Part shown: piece after piece, positions 9,030-21,257 of the stretch | Layout: every line of letters starts with the position of its first letter | How positions within the stretch are numbered: the first letter of the stretch is position 1 | Source of the DNA: an uncultured Sphingomonadaceae bacterium | GTDB taxonomy: Bacteria; Pseudomonadota; Alphaproteobacteria; Sphingomonadales; Sphingomonadaceae | Length of the DNA: 64,000 bases | Assembly (NCBI GenBank): GCA_938050045.1 | Contig: CALLJS010000014.1 | Coordinates: forward strand, 1 to 64,000 | Reading direction: 5' to 3' | Translations under genes and position numbers: made by a program | The notes under the pieces: model-generated | The model's database searches: none | The model's input: only the letters and a program-made list of their open reading frames with translations | What the model was told of the DNA's origin: nothing

Positions 9030-9758
9030 TTATCGTAAACTATTGATTGCAATAGTGGGTCTTATACCAAACATATTTTTCATAGTGCGATTAAAATGAG
9101 CTTGATCAGAAAACCCACCCATAATGGCGGCTTCTGCAAAACTATGACCGCTCATCAAGGCCTTGGCGGCACATTCTAATTTACGCCATAATAGCCAAGT
9201 CGAGAGCGGAACACCCAATTGCTCTCTTACCAATGTACGAAGCCGCGATGCTGATATATCAGCTTCATTAGCAGCTTGCGTGATTGAGAGAGTACCTGGA
9301 TTTCGTGCCAATTCATCCAATATATTTTTCAATCGTTTATCTATTTTATCTGTCATAATATCGGCATCACTATTCAATATATCAATAATGGATAACAGTG
9401 ATGTATCCGCAGAAAAAGGCAAAGCCGTCACTGGCACAACCGATATTCCATTCCCATTAATATATTGTAACAATGCACCCATAATATTTGATTGGGCTTC
9501 TATATATAATGAAATCAAAGGCTTTTCTGAGTAAATAATATGAGGGATAGTCGGAGGAATCAGAAGGCTGGCCCCGCAATATTCATTGCCATCCTTATCT
9601 AAGACTTTAGCTTTTGAGTTTCTTGCAACTATAAGTTGATAAGCGGCATGCTGATGAAGGTCATTATCATCAACAGGACCATAGTAAACAGCAAATAGAG
9701 ACCCAAACCGAAATTGACCATTCCAAAGCATTGCTAAAGGTAGCAAGCAATATAGCAT
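9030..9758 (-). CDS. AraC-family transcriptional regulator
   Basis: The 242-residue protein has an N-terminal cupin-like sensing region (LHQHAAYQLIVARNS, then LLIPPTIPHII) and a C-terminal AraC double helix-turn-helix: SITQAANEADISASRLRTLVREQLGVPLSTWLLWRKL, then SFAEAAIMGGFSDQAHFNRTMKNMFGIRP. It reads in the same direction as the hydroxylase gene below it, so it may be co-transcribed with it or regulate it. No clear ribosome site fixes the start; the second Met (codon 10) is an alternative. The effector is unknown. Confidence 0.85.
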   Translation of the reverse strand: MLYCLLPLAMLWNGQFRFGSLFAVYYGPVDDNDLHQHAAYQLIVARNSKAKVLDKDGNEYCGASLLIPPTIPHIIYSEKPLISLYIEAQSNIMGALLQYINGNGISVVPVTALPFSADTSLLSIIDILNSDADIMTDKIDKRLKNILDELARNPGTLSITQAANEADISASRLRTLVREQLGVPLSTWLLWRKLECAAKALMSGHSFAEAAIMGGFSDQAHFNRTMKNMFGIRPTIAINSLR

Positions 9759-9834
9759 AGTAAAGAATTTTCTATGCCCAATGTTACTAATTAGGTTTAA
9801 GTGCTAATCAGAATCTTTATAATATCAATCATGC

Positions 9835-12483
<2,649 letters not shown>

Positions 12484-12602
12484 TTATCCACATATTTTTA
12501 TCATTTATAATCAATTACTTATCACTATTCTGGCGCGGAGTCTTTCATTATTAGATTATCTATGCCTTATTGCATGAAGAGACGAGATAAATTTGAGAAA
12601 AT

Positions 12603-14198
12603 ATGATACAAAATAATAATGATGTAGCCGCCATTGACACCGCCGCTGAATTGGAAAAAGAATTTGGCGATTATGATGCGCTTATCCGTGCGTGGGGCGC
12701 GCTACGGCCGCAGCATCCCGCTTTAATAGACGATATTATATCGCTTAATTGGCAGCAAGTCGATGCTCTTACCTCGCGCATAGCCGCAGCTTTACAGCGC
12801 GATGGACTGCGCAAAGGCCAAGCCGTTGCTATTTTGGGAAGTACGACCAATAATTATGCGCTCATTTATATCGCCGCGATACGCGCTGGCGGCTGCGCTG
12901 CCCCGCTGACGACCTCTGCAACCCCAAAACAATTAGGCGCTATGATGGCCGATAGCGGTGCTATGCATCTCTTTATCGATAATGCTAAATTGCTGGATTT
13001 AGAGGGACAAGAAATTGCGCCATCGCAGATCATCATGCTCGATGCAGCGCAAGGTAAAGCACAGGGTGAATATCCAGCTATGGACGATTGGATGGCAGCG
13101 CAAGGCACAATGCATGAACCGCCCAATGTCGGCCCAGATGATCCGCAAAATATAATCTATAGCAGCGGCACAACTGGCACACCCAAAGGCATTGTTCATT
13201 CGCGCCTCATGCGCTGGCGACAAACCGCTATTGGTGTGAAATCAGCTTATGGCGAACATAGCATCACCCTTTTATCAACGCCGCTTTATTCCAACACCAC
13301 TTTGGGATGTTTCAACCCCTCAATCGGTTATGGCGGCACGACCATATTAATGCGTAAATTTGATGTGAAAGGCTATTTGGATCTTGCTGAGAAACACCGC
13401 GTAACGCACACCATGCTTGTCCCAGTGCAATATAAACATATTATGGAATATGAGGGTTTCGAGGGTTATGACTTAAGCAGCTTTGCCCTTAAATATTGCA
13501 CCAGCGCGCCGTTTGCGGCGGCCTTGAAAGCCGATGTCGTCAAACGCTGGCCTGGCGCGTTAATCGAAATATATTCGATGACCGAAGGCGGGGTTGTTTG
13601 TCTGCTGCGCTGCAACCAATATCCCGATAAATTACATACCGTGGGACAGCCGCATATCGGCAGCGAGCTTATCACGATTGATGAAGACTTAAACCAATTG
13701 CCAGCGGGAGTGACGGGTGAATTGGTGGGCCGGTCGCCAACGATGATGAGCGGCTATCAAAATCAACCAGGCAAAACATCCGAAGCGACTTGGATCGATG
13801 AAAAGGGCCATCGCTGGCAACGCATGGGCGATATTGGCCGCATTGATGATGAGGGCTTTGTTGAGCTGATTGGCCGCAGCAAAGATATGATTATATCGGG
13901 CGGCTTTAATATCTATCCCAAAGACCTAGAGGAAATATTGCTGGCGCACCCCGCCGTTGATGAAGCGGGCGTTATCGGTGTGCCTTCTGATCGGTGGGGC
14001 GAGACGCCCGTTGGTTTCATTAGCACGATTGGCAACGCAGCCGCAGAATTGGATAGCATAATGGCGGATGTGAATGCGCAGCTTGGCAAAACACAGCGGC
14101 TATCGGAACTGTATCAGATTGACGAAATGCCCCGCAGCCATATTGGCAAATTGCTCAAAACCGATTTGCGCGCTATTTATGATGGGATGAAAGAGTAA
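12603..14198 (+). CDS. AMP-dependent acyl-CoA synthetase/ligase
   Basis: Class I adenylate-forming enzyme that activates a carboxylic acid to acyl-AMP and then a thioester, probably with CoA. The motifs occur in order: IIYSSGTTGTPKGIVHS (AMP-binding P-loop, about residue 185), YSMTEGG (A5), RMGDIGRIDDEGFVELIGRSKDMIISGGFNIYPKDLEEILLAHPAV (A7-A8 hinge), and HIGKLLKTDL with the catalytic lysine (A10). At 531 residues it matches medium-chain or aryl-CoA ligases. Substrate cannot be read from sequence. It is transcribed divergently from gyrB and followed by a repeat element. Confidence 0.88.
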   Translation: MIQNNNDVAAIDTAAELEKEFGDYDALIRAWGALRPQHPALIDDIISLNWQQVDALTSRIAAALQRDGLRKGQAVAILGSTTNNYALIYIAAIRAGGCAAPLTTSATPKQLGAMMADSGAMHLFIDNAKLLDLEGQEIAPSQIIMLDAAQGKAQGEYPAMDDWMAAQGTMHEPPNVGPDDPQNIIYSSGTTGTPKGIVHSRLMRWRQTAIGVKSAYGEHSITLLSTPLYSNTTLGCFNPSIGYGGTTILMRKFDVKGYLDLAEKHRVTHTMLVPVQYKHIMEYEGFEGYDLSSFALKYCTSAPFAAALKADVVKRWPGALIEIYSMTEGGVVCLLRCNQYPDKLHTVGQPHIGSELITIDEDLNQLPAGVTGELVGRSPTMMSGYQNQPGKTSEATWIDEKGHRWQRMGDIGRIDDEGFVELIGRSKDMIISGGFNIYPKDLEEILLAHPAVDEAGVIGVPSDRWGETPVGFISTIGNAAAELDSIMADVNAQLGKTQRLSELYQIDEMPRSHIGKLLKTDLRAIYDGMKE

Positions 14199-14251
14199 TT
14201 TTCGTCAGCTCTTATTGATTGCGAGCGCTTTACTAAACCCATAATCGTCAC

Positions 14252-14277
14252 CCATAAACGCTATCCATAAACGCTAT
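14252..14277. repeat. Tandem duplication of a 13-bp unit
   Basis: CCATAAACGCTAT occurs twice head-to-tail in the intergenic region just after the ligase gene and before the REP-like element. It looks like a slippage duplication; no function is implied. Confidence 0.8.
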
Positions 14278-14298
14278 CCCCTGAACTACAACCCAACT

Positions 14299-14365
14299 CG
14301 TCATGCTGAATTTATTTCAGCATCCATATTGTAGCAATAGACCCTGAAACAAGTTCAGGGTGACG
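14299..14365. repeat. REP-like interspersed element with two hairpins
   Basis: The element reads CGTCATGCTGAA...TTCAGCAT, a 15-base spacer region, then CCCTGAA...TTCAGGG followed by TGACG. Each half is a perfect hairpin (8 bp and 7 bp), and the outer ends CGTCA and TGACG are complementary. This layout matches dispersed REP/BIME-type repeats, and similar TGCTGAA..TTCAG elements are common in sphingomonads (general knowledge, not searched). Only one copy is seen in this window. It overlaps the last codons and stop of the HNH gene. Confidence 0.75.
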
Positions 14366-15194
14366 AATTTTGTTTCAGAAATATCTGCTCTCTGTGATAT
14401 TTCATATATGCTTTTTGTTTTGATGATTGCATGGTAATTTGCATATTCTTATTTAGCTGAAAAACTTTTCTCTCTTCATCCGTAATAATATCAGAGATAA
14501 GGATTGAGCCATCATCCTGAAAACTTATATATGCTTTGTCGAATAGCAAATCATACTGAATTGCTAACAAAAGACCATTATCGCTATCAAGTCGTTCGGC
14601 ATCATTATCGCATTTGCTCCAAGGTTTAATGTGCGAAGCACGCAATAAATCTAATTTATCAACATACGATAATTGGCACTTAGAGTTATGAATTTTAGCA
14701 AGATCATCTCTGAATTTACCTTGCCCAAGGCGTACCTTAATGAGTGCCGATTTCTCGGTTTCCGTTATATTTTGGTTATAAATAGCTGCAATATCAGTAA
14801 CCGTTTCAACTTTACCTGTCAGAAAATCTAATAGCGTTTTGAGTGCATCATAATTATCAATGCCAAAGTCTAAACCATAAGTAGTGGAGTTTATACCATC
14901 ATTGATTTTATTTGGATATGATCGCATCGAAGAAACATGATAAAATTTATTATTTGCTTTGCCTCTTGAGATACCATTTATCGACAATATTTGTTCGATT
15001 CTATTCACAAGATCAGGGTGAATTACTAATGGTTGTTTCTTCACTGGTTTGCGTTCTTTAGTAACACGCTGTTTCACATATATGGTGATGTCGGATTTAA
15101 TATACTCTCTTGTCTTTTTTTCTTCTCCTCGACCCTCAGTCTTTACCCAACCTAGTTTGGGCAACATATCATCAAGATCATAGGAAGTGAGCAT
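14355..15194 (-). CDS. HNH endonuclease-family protein (restriction-like)
   Basis: Predicted nuclease. The C-terminal third carries the HNH pattern LLRASHIKPWSKCDNDAERLDSDNGLLLAIQYDLLFDKAYISF, the form seen in restriction-type HNH proteins. The N-terminal about 150 residues are basic and unrecognised. The track start at 15242 would overlap coaD by 44 bases. I prefer the Met at 15194, 4 bases after the coaD stop, giving 279 residues and coupling to the coaD operon. The final codons (NSSP and stop) lie inside the REP-like repeat, so the original C-terminus may have been replaced. Its AT-rich coding style differs from coaD and ispA, which suggests later acquisition. No methyltransferase partner is nearby. 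Confidence 0.72.
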   Translation of the reverse strand: MLTSYDLDDMLPKLGWVKTEGRGEEKKTREYIKSDITIYVKQRVTKERKPVKKQPLVIHPDLVNRIEQILSINGISRGKANNKFYHVSSMRSYPNKINDGINSTTYGLDFGIDNYDALKTLLDFLTGKVETVTDIAAIYNQNITETEKSALIKVRLGQGKFRDDLAKIHNSKCQLSYVDKLDLLRASHIKPWSKCDNDAERLDSDNGLLLAIQYDLLFDKAYISFQDDGSILISDIITDEERKVFQLNKNMQITMQSSKQKAYMKYHREQIFLKQNSSP

Positions 15195-15198
15195 ATTA

Positions 15199-15675
15199 TC
15201 AAACCTTACCCAAAATATCATCCTGTACCGAGGCGCTGACAAATTTGCTTATGTCGCCGCCAAATTTGGCAATTTCTTTGACAAGGCTGGATGATATGGG
15301 TTGCAATGTAACATCGGACATTAGGAATAGCGTCTCGACATCGCTCGCCATTTGCGCATTCATACCCGTCATTTGATATTCATATTCAAAGTCGATGGAA
15401 GATCGCAAGCCGCGCACCAAGACAGATGCGCCTTGCTGACGCGCAAAATCCACCAGCAATGAACGAAAACCAACCACCTCTATATTCTCGCCAAAGCCAG
15501 ATACCTCACGCCGCACCATCGCAATACGCTCATCATCGGAAAACATCGGCGATTTACTGGCATTGGTGGTGACACCAATCACCAACCTATCCACCAATTT
15601 GCCCGCCCGCGCAATAATATCAACATGACCCAAAGTGATCGGATCAAAGGTTCCTGGATATACGCCTATTTTCAT
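15199..15675 (-). CDS. coaD: Phosphopantetheine adenylyltransferase
   Basis: Fourth step of CoA biosynthesis: transfers AMP from ATP to 4'-phosphopantetheine, giving dephospho-CoA. The 158-residue protein has the nucleotidyltransferase signature YPGTFDPITLGHVDII at the N-terminus and the C-terminal PISSSLVKEIAKFGGDIS. Its ATG overlaps the ispA stop by 4 bases. CoaE, the next enzyme in the pathway, is also in this window at 57825-58445. Confidence 0.96.
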   Translation of the reverse strand: MKIGVYPGTFDPITLGHVDIIARAGKLVDRLVIGVTTNASKSPMFSDDERIAMVRREVSGFGENIEVVGFRSLLVDFARQQGASVLVRGLRSSIDFEYEYQMTGMNAQMASDVETLFLMSDVTLQPISSSLVKEIAKFGGDISKFVSASVQDDILGKV

Positions 15676-16571
15676 CTATCCCTCTCCACAATATAGCGGG
15701 CTATGGCGCGCAATAAATCGGCTTCTTTGCCATAATGATTCAAATGCTCAATCGCTTGATCGACCAAAATCTGCGCTTGTTCTTTTGCGCGCTCAAGCCC
15801 CATCAACGATACAAAGGTTTCTTTGCCCGCAATCGCATCTTTTTGCAGGGCTTTTCCTGCTGTTTCAGCATCCCCCTCTACATCGATAATATCATCGGCG
15901 ATTTGAAAGGCCAATCCGATATTTTGGGCATAACCGCGCAAATGCACACGGCCATCTTCTTGCACATGGCCCAATATCGCACCCATTTCGACGCTAGCAT
16001 CTATTAGAGCCCCCGTTTTGAGATGTTGTAAGCGCGTGATGGTTGCCAAATCAAAGCTAGATTTTTCGGCTTCTAAATCCATCATCTGCCCGCCCGCCAT
16101 GCCATTAGGGCCGCTTGCTCTGGCGAGAGTCGCAACCAGCTCGTTGCGCACAAATGGATCAGGGTGCAGCGTAGGATCGGATAAAATTTCGAACGCCAAT
16201 GCCAGCAAAGCATCGCCCGCTAATACCGCTGTTGCTTCGTCAAATTTCAAATGAACGGTGGGCTTGCCTCGGCGCATGGCATCATCGTCCATACAGGGCA
16301 AATCATCATGAATTAGCGAATAAACATGAATAGCTTCTACGGCTAAACCAGCAGAGGTAGCCGCATTATGGCCCACGTTGAACATAGATGCCGTCGCGCT
16401 TAACAGCAATGGACGCAGCCGTTTGCCGCCGCCTATAGCGCTGTAGCGCATAGCGTCATATAATCGGTTGCGTGCATCGCCTTGGTTTTGTAATAAAGAA
16501 TCAAAACCAGAATCTATTTCGCTGGTTATTTGCGCAATAGCAGATTGCAAATCAATGGATTCGCTTGCCAT
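15672..16571 (-). CDS. ispA: Polyprenyl (farnesyl/geranyl) diphosphate synthase
   Basis: Trans-isoprenyl diphosphate synthase that condenses IPP with allylic diphosphates to make FPP or GPP for quinones, carotenoids and undecaprenol. The first aspartate-rich motif is DDLPCMDDDAMRRG and the second is QIADDIIDVEGD. GGGKRLRPLL and MAGGQMMDLEAE are also typical. At 299 residues it matches IspA. It sits between xseB (2-base gap upstream) and coaD (4-base overlap), the familiar xseB-ispA pairing. Confidence 0.93.
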   Translation of the reverse strand: MASESIDLQSAIAQITSEIDSGFDSLLQNQGDARNRLYDAMRYSAIGGGKRLRPLLLSATASMFNVGHNAATSAGLAVEAIHVYSLIHDDLPCMDDDAMRRGKPTVHLKFDEATAVLAGDALLALAFEILSDPTLHPDPFVRNELVATLARASGPNGMAGGQMMDLEAEKSSFDLATITRLQHLKTGALIDASVEMGAILGHVQEDGRVHLRGYAQNIGLAFQIADDIIDVEGDAETAGKALQKDAIAGKETFVSLMGLERAKEQAQILVDQAIEHLNHYGKEADLLRAIARYIVERDR

Positions 16572-16573
16572 TA

Positions 16574-16828
16574 TTATTCGCTATCAAATGCTTCGGTTGA
16601 TTGGGCATTCCCATCATGGCCAACGCTAATTTTTTCTATTTGCGCGCGCGCATCATCCAAACGCTTTTGACAATATTCACGCAGCTTATGGCCCTTTTGA
16701 TACAGCTCTATTGATTGCTCCAGAGGAACTTCGCCGCTTTCTAATTGGCGAACAATATTTTCTAAATGCCCCAAAGCATCTTCGAATGCTGGGCTGTCAT
16801 AACTATCTTGATTATCTGGCTTGTTCAT
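16574..16828 (-). CDS. xseB: Exodeoxyribonuclease VII small subunit
   Basis: Small subunit of ExoVII, a single-strand DNA exonuclease used in repair; the XseA large subunit is not in this window. The 84-residue protein shows the complete family pattern FEDALGHLENIVRQLESGEVPLEQSIELYQKGHKLREYCQKRLDDARAQIEKI. It is the first gene of the xseB-ispA-coaD-HNH run. Confidence 0.95.
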   Translation of the reverse strand: MNKPDNQDSYDSPAFEDALGHLENIVRQLESGEVPLEQSIELYQKGHKLREYCQKRLDDARAQIEKISVGHDGNAQSTEAFDSE

Positions 16829-16883
16829 CGTTTTACAATGCCCTTGCTAAGTCATTGGGTCAAGTATGGTTATGACGAATATT

Positions 16884-16898
16884 GTTCATAATATGAAC
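16884..16898. promoter_or_regulatory. Perfect 15-bp palindrome between divergent genes
   Basis: GTTCATA-A-TATGAAC is a perfect inverted repeat in the spacer between leftward xseB and the rightward lipoprotein gene. Its placement fits a protein-binding operator acting on either promoter. It is not the alphaproteobacterial LexA box, which is a direct repeat. Confidence 0.4.
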
Positions 16899-16974
16899 TG
16901 GTAAATTCAACAAAAATATAAATATATTCAAATATTCGTTGCAAATCTCTGCACAGATTGCAATAGCGCCGCTT

Positions 16975-17358
16975 ATGAAAAAAACATCTTTTATTATCAC
17001 ATCAGTCTGCACGTTAGCGTTAGTGGCGTGTGGCCCCGGTCGAACCGAACAAGCGAAGCTAGATAAAGCCGCTGCTGAAGCTGAAAAAGCAGCAAAACCA
17101 GTGGCTAAACTTCCTCCGCCAATCACCAACAGCACTGTATATCGCTGTCGCGGTGGTAGTGTGCTTTATGTTGATTATTTCGGCGAAAACGAATCCGCTC
17201 AAGTGCGTATCGACGATAAAGTCTCTATTCCAGTTCGTTTAACATCTACAGAAGGCGGGCCCTTCGCATCAGAGGATGGTAGCATCACCCTCAAAGGAAG
17301 CGGCGATAAAATCACGGCAACATTGCCTGGCAAAGGCTCTCTTGCTTGTAATAGCTAA
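16975..17358 (+). CDS. MliC-like lipoprotein (possible lysozyme inhibitor)
   Basis: Small lipoprotein. The start at MKKTSFIITS is chosen because it begins a lipoprotein signal with lipobox LALVAC, giving 127 residues. A linker rich in Ala, Lys and Glu follows (coiled or spacer-like), then a compact domain from TVYRCRGGS to GSLACNS. One Cys near each end of that domain and the pattern of strands resemble the MliC/PliC family of c-type lysozyme inhibitors. The match is by eye and moderate; an unrelated periplasmic lipoprotein is possible. A terminator follows. Confidence 0.6.
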   Translation: MKKTSFIITSVCTLALVACGPGRTEQAKLDKAAAEAEKAAKPVAKLPPPITNSTVYRCRGGSVLYVDYFGENESAQVRIDDKVSIPVRLTSTEGGPFASEDGSITLKGSGDKITATLPGKGSLACNS

Positions 17359-17387
17359 TAGTATAATTCTTTAGGACAGAATGAAAG

Positions 17388-17413
17388 AGGTCGGCTGCGT
17401 GCTGGCCTTTTTT
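17388..17413 (+). terminator. Rho-independent terminator after the lipoprotein gene
   Basis: AGGTCGGC, loop TGCGT, GCTGGCCT, then TTTTTT. The 8-bp stem contains two G-U pairs. It lies 30 bases after the lipoprotein stop. Confidence 0.8.
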
Positions 17414-17503
17414 ATACCCATAATATTTTATACGCACGATAAAATAGATTGCATTCTAAAACTCACCCTATAGTCTAACCCTGAAATAAAAGGAGGCTAA
17501 GCA

Positions 17504-18160
17504 ATGTATATTGGTCATTTTGCGCCTGCATTCATTGCCGCAGCGCACCCAAAGGCTCCTAATTTAGGCCTGCTGATCATAGCATCGCAATTGATAGATT
17601 TTGGTTTTTTTGGATTAGCTCTTTTCGGCATTGAAAATTTTCGAATAACGCCAGGCATTACAACCATGAACCCGCTTGACCTCTATGATATGCCCTATAC
17701 GCATAGCTTAGTAGGCGCATTATTATGGGCTATAGCATTTGGCGCAATAGTCTATGCCTATAGCAAAGATTGGATAGCCGCTCTAATCGGTGCGGCGGTG
17801 GTCGAAACGCATTGGTATTTAGATTTAATCGTCCACACCAAAGATCTAACGCTTGCTGGCTCAGCACCAAAATTTGGCTTTGGCTTATGGAATTACCCAG
17901 CCATAGCAATGCCATTAGAATGTATCTTGATATGTGCTTCTGTCGCTTTTTATATCGCCAAAACGCATAAAAATATCGGCAGCAAATCACACGCTCTTTG
18001 CGCAATGATTGGACTATTATTGGCGTTCCAAGCTTTTGATTGGTTCGCGCCAAAACCAGAAAGCGCAGATGCAAGCTTTATGATTATGGCATTGCTCTCA
18101 TTCTCAATCGCAGCCGCTATCGGATGGTGGCTGGGTAATAGCCGCAAGGTGGTAAGATGA
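17504..18160 (+). CDS. Multipass membrane protein of unknown function
   Basis: I do not recognise a named family with certainty. The 218-residue protein is almost entirely hydrophobic, with about six helices. Polar residues sit in the N-terminal half: GHFAPAFIAAAHPKAPNLG, then SQLIDFGFF, MPYTHSLVGALLW, and VVETHWYLDLIVH. The His/Asp residues at helix ends resemble those of small membrane proteins related to YdjM-type hydrolases, but this is only a suggestion. A very strong ribosome site, AAAGGAGG, precedes the ATG. It is followed after 1 base by the DUF2177 gene, so the two are almost certainly one operon. Confidence 0.75.
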   Translation: MYIGHFAPAFIAAAHPKAPNLGLLIIASQLIDFGFFGLALFGIENFRITPGITTMNPLDLYDMPYTHSLVGALLWAIAFGAIVYAYSKDWIAALIGAAVVETHWYLDLIVHTKDLTLAGSAPKFGFGLWNYPAIAMPLECILICASVAFYIAKTHKNIGSKSHALCAMIGLLLAFQAFDWFAPKPESADASFMIMALLSFSIAAAIGWWLGNSRKVVR

Positions 18161-18161
18161 G

Positions 18162-18569
18162 ATGATACAAAAGATTGTCGCTTACATCATCGCGCTGATT
18201 ATTTTTACACTGCTAGAGGCTTTGTGGCTCTCGCAAGCGGCCTCTCATGTCTACGCATCCCTATCTCCCATCATGATCGAACAGCCCAATTTGCTGGCTG
18301 CTCTATTATTTTTCCTAGCCTATCCCATCGGCATTTTATATTTCATCATTTTTCCAAACTTAGGCAATAATATCAGAATTTTCAGAGATTCTGCTATGCT
18401 TGGTCTATTATGTTATGGCACCTATAGCCTAACCAATTTAGCGACATTGAAAGGTTGGAGCATAACCATAAGCCTGTTTGACATTGGTTGGGGAATGATT
18501 TTAACCGCCTTAACTGCAAGCGGCACAGCAATATTATATGGAAAAATATATCCGCCTGCCTCAAAATAA
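18162..18569 (+). CDS. DUF2177-family inner-membrane protein
   Basis: Four-helix membrane protein of 135 residues. The family pattern is clear: TLLEALWLSQAASHVY in helix 1, then LLFFLAYPIGILYFIIFP, and GLLCYGTYSLTNLATLKGWSITISLFDIGWGMILTA. Function is unknown for the family. It directly follows the preceding membrane gene, which suggests a shared role in the envelope. Confidence 0.82.
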   Translation: MIQKIVAYIIALIIFTLLEALWLSQAASHVYASLSPIMIEQPNLLAALLFFLAYPIGILYFIIFPNLGNNIRIFRDSAMLGLLCYGTYSLTNLATLKGWSITISLFDIGWGMILTALTASGTAILYGKIYPPASK

Positions 18570-18637
18570 CTGTGCATAAATATAGCCGCAACGAATAAGG
18601 ACTAGCCGCAAAACGCCCCAGACGCTAAAGCAAAAAT

Positions 18638-20845
18638 ATGTCTGATTCAACGCAAATACAAAACCCTAAAATCACCCCCGAAATTATTGCCGAACATGGC
18701 CTTGATGACGCAGAATATAAGCGTCTATTGGCGGCTATGGGCCGCGAACCCAATAGGGTGGAATTGGGGATATTCTCAGTGATGTGGTCCGAACATTGTT
18801 CCTATAAATCATCGCGTTTTCATTTGAAAAAACTCCCCACAACAGGCGAGCAAGTGATATGCGGCCCTGGCGAAAATGCGGGCGTCATTGATATTGGTGA
18901 TGGCCCAAATGGAACAAAGCTAGCCGCTATCTTCAAAATGGAATCGCATAATCATCCCAGCTATATCGAGCCATATCAAGGCGCGGCCACTGGTGTAGGC
19001 GGCATATTGCGCGATGTATTTACAATGGGTGCGCGCCCCGTTGCCAATCTGAACGCGCTGCGTTTTGGGCGTCCTGAACATCCGAAAATGAAGCATTTGG
19101 TCAAAGGCGTTGTCGCGGGTATCGGCGGTTATGGTAATTGTGTTGGCGTGCCGACGGTTGGCGGTGAGACCAATTTTGATGCCGCTTATGATGGCAATAT
19201 TTTGGTCAATGCCATGACAGTGGGCGTGGCCGATCAGGAAAAGATTTTCTATTCCGCCGCCAGCGGCGTGGGCAATAGCATCGTTTATGTTGGTTCAAAA
19301 ACGGGCCGCGATGGTATCCATGGCGCGACCATGGCATCGGCTGATTTTGGCGATGATATAGAGGAAAAACGCCCAACGGTTCAGGTGGGTGATCCCTTTA
19401 CTGAAAAATTGCTGATTGAGGCATGTTTAGAATTAATGGCGACCGATGCGATTGTCGCTATCCAAGATATGGGGGCGGCTGGCCTCACATCTTCGGCGGT
19501 TGAAATGGCCACCAATGGCAAGGTTGGAATATGCCTGAATATGGATGATGTGCCGCAACGCGAAGCGGGCATGACCCCTTATGAGATGATGCTATCAGAG
19601 AGCCAAGAGCGGATGCTCATGGTATTAAAACCGGGCCGCGAAGCCGAAGCCGAAGCCATCTTCAAAAAATGGGAATTGGACTTTGCCGTGATTGGCGAAG
19701 TGACCGATACCAAACATATGATATTGGAATGGCAAGGCGAAGTGGTGTGCGATATTCCGCTTGGCCCGCTGGCGGCTGATGCCCCCGAATATGACGAGAA
19801 TGATCGCCCTTATTTGTCAGAGGATGACTATAAAGCATGGGCCGATGTTAAGCCTTTGGGCGATATGCCATTATCCACCGATATTGGCGCAGATTTGCTC
19901 AAACTCATGGCATCGCCTGCGCTGGCCTCGCGGGCATGGATTTGGCAACAATATGACAGCCAAGTTGGCGGCGATACCGCCCAACGCAGCGGCGGCGATG
20001 CAGCCGTAGTGCGCGTGCATGGCACCAACAAAGCATTAGCGATGAGCACCGATTGCACTCCGCGCTATTGCTATGCCGATCCTTATGAAGGCGGCAAACA
20101 AGCGGTCGCAGAATCCTATCGTAATATTAGCGCGGTGGGTGCAAAGCCGCTTGCCATCACCAATTGTCTGAATTTTGGCAACCCACAACGCCCCGAAATT
20201 ATGGCGCAATTTACGGGCTGCTTAAAAGGCATGGGCGATGCGTGCCGCGCGCTCGATTATCCTATCGTATCGGGCAATGTCAGCCTCTATAATGAATCCA
20301 AAGCCACAGGCGGCGGCAGCGCGATTTTACCAACGCCTGCTATCGGCGGTGTTGGCTTGCTAGAAGACATTGATACAATGGCAACCATTGGATTTAAGAA
20401 TGAAGGTGATATGATTTGGCTAATCGGTGGTCATGGCGATCATATCGGCCAATCAATCTGGCTGCGTGAAATACATGGCATGGTAGCAGGCGATGCGCCA
20501 CATATCGCGCTAGACAAAGAACTTTCCAACGGAAATATGATCCGCCGTTTGATCGGTGAAGGCACAATCAATGCTGTGCATGACATTAGTGATGGTGGTT
20601 TATTGGTCGCTCTTACCGAAATGGCATTAGCAGGCGGTATAGGCTGTTCATTGGATGATGACCTAAACGCCATGCAAGCATTTGGCGAAGATCAAAGCCG
20701 CTATATTGTTACAACCCCATCTGGAACACATATCGAAGGTGCTAGAGCCATTGGTAAAGTTTCGGGTGATATGATTGCAGGTCAGTCAATTACTGAATTA
20801 AGAGCCGCACATGAGAGCTTTTTCAAAGATTGGATGGAAGATTAG
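18638..20845 (+). CDS. purL: Phosphoribosylformylglycinamidine synthase subunit II
   Basis: Synthetase subunit of FGAM synthase in de novo purine biosynthesis, working with PurQ and PurS (not in this window). At 735 residues it is the small-type PurL. Visible motifs include [12 protein letters not shown] near the N-terminus, [42 protein letters not shown], and the second-half [46 protein letters not shown]. Single rightward gene; the DUF6122 gene begins 30 bases after it. Confidence 0.96.
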   Translation: MSDSTQIQNPKITPEIIAEHGLDDAEYKRLLAAMGREPNRVELGIFSVMWSEHCSYKSSRFHLKKLPTTGEQVICGPGENAGVIDIGDGPNGTKLAAIFKMESHNHPSYIEPYQGAATGVGGILRDVFTMGARPVANLNALRFGRPEHPKMKHLVKGVVAGIGGYGNCVGVPTVGGETNFDAAYDGNILVNAMTVGVADQEKIFYSAASGVGNSIVYVGSKTGRDGIHGATMASADFGDDIEEKRPTVQVGDPFTEKLLIEACLELMATDAIVAIQDMGAAGLTSSAVEMATNGKVGICLNMDDVPQREAGMTPYEMMLSESQERMLMVLKPGREAEAEAIFKKWELDFAVIGEVTDTKHMILEWQGEVVCDIPLGPLAADAPEYDENDRPYLSEDDYKAWADVKPLGDMPLSTDIGADLLKLMASPALASRAWIWQQYDSQVGGDTAQRSGGDAAVVRVHGTNKALAMSTDCTPRYCYADPYEGGKQAVAESYRNISAVGAKPLAITNCLNFGNPQRPEIMAQFTGCLKGMGDACRALDYPIVSGNVSLYNESKATGGGSAILPTPAIGGVGLLEDIDTMATIGFKNEGDMIWLIGGHGDHIGQSIWLREIHGMVAGDAPHIALDKELSNGNMIRRLIGEGTINAVHDISDGGLLVALTEMALAGGIGCSLDDDLNAMQAFGEDQSRYIVTTPSGTHIEGARAIGKVSGDMIAGQSITELRAAHESFFKDWMED

Positions 20846-20869
20846 CATCTTGTCTTTTCTCTGATATAA

Positions 20870-21220
<351 letters not shown>

Positions 21221-21257
21221 AAAACGCCATCTCTTTATCAATGATTAGGATCAAACC

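Noticed and set aside
16884-16898. LexA box reading of GTTCATAATATGAAC
   Set aside because: The alphaproteobacterial LexA site is a direct repeat GTTC-N7-GTTC; this one is an inverted repeat.
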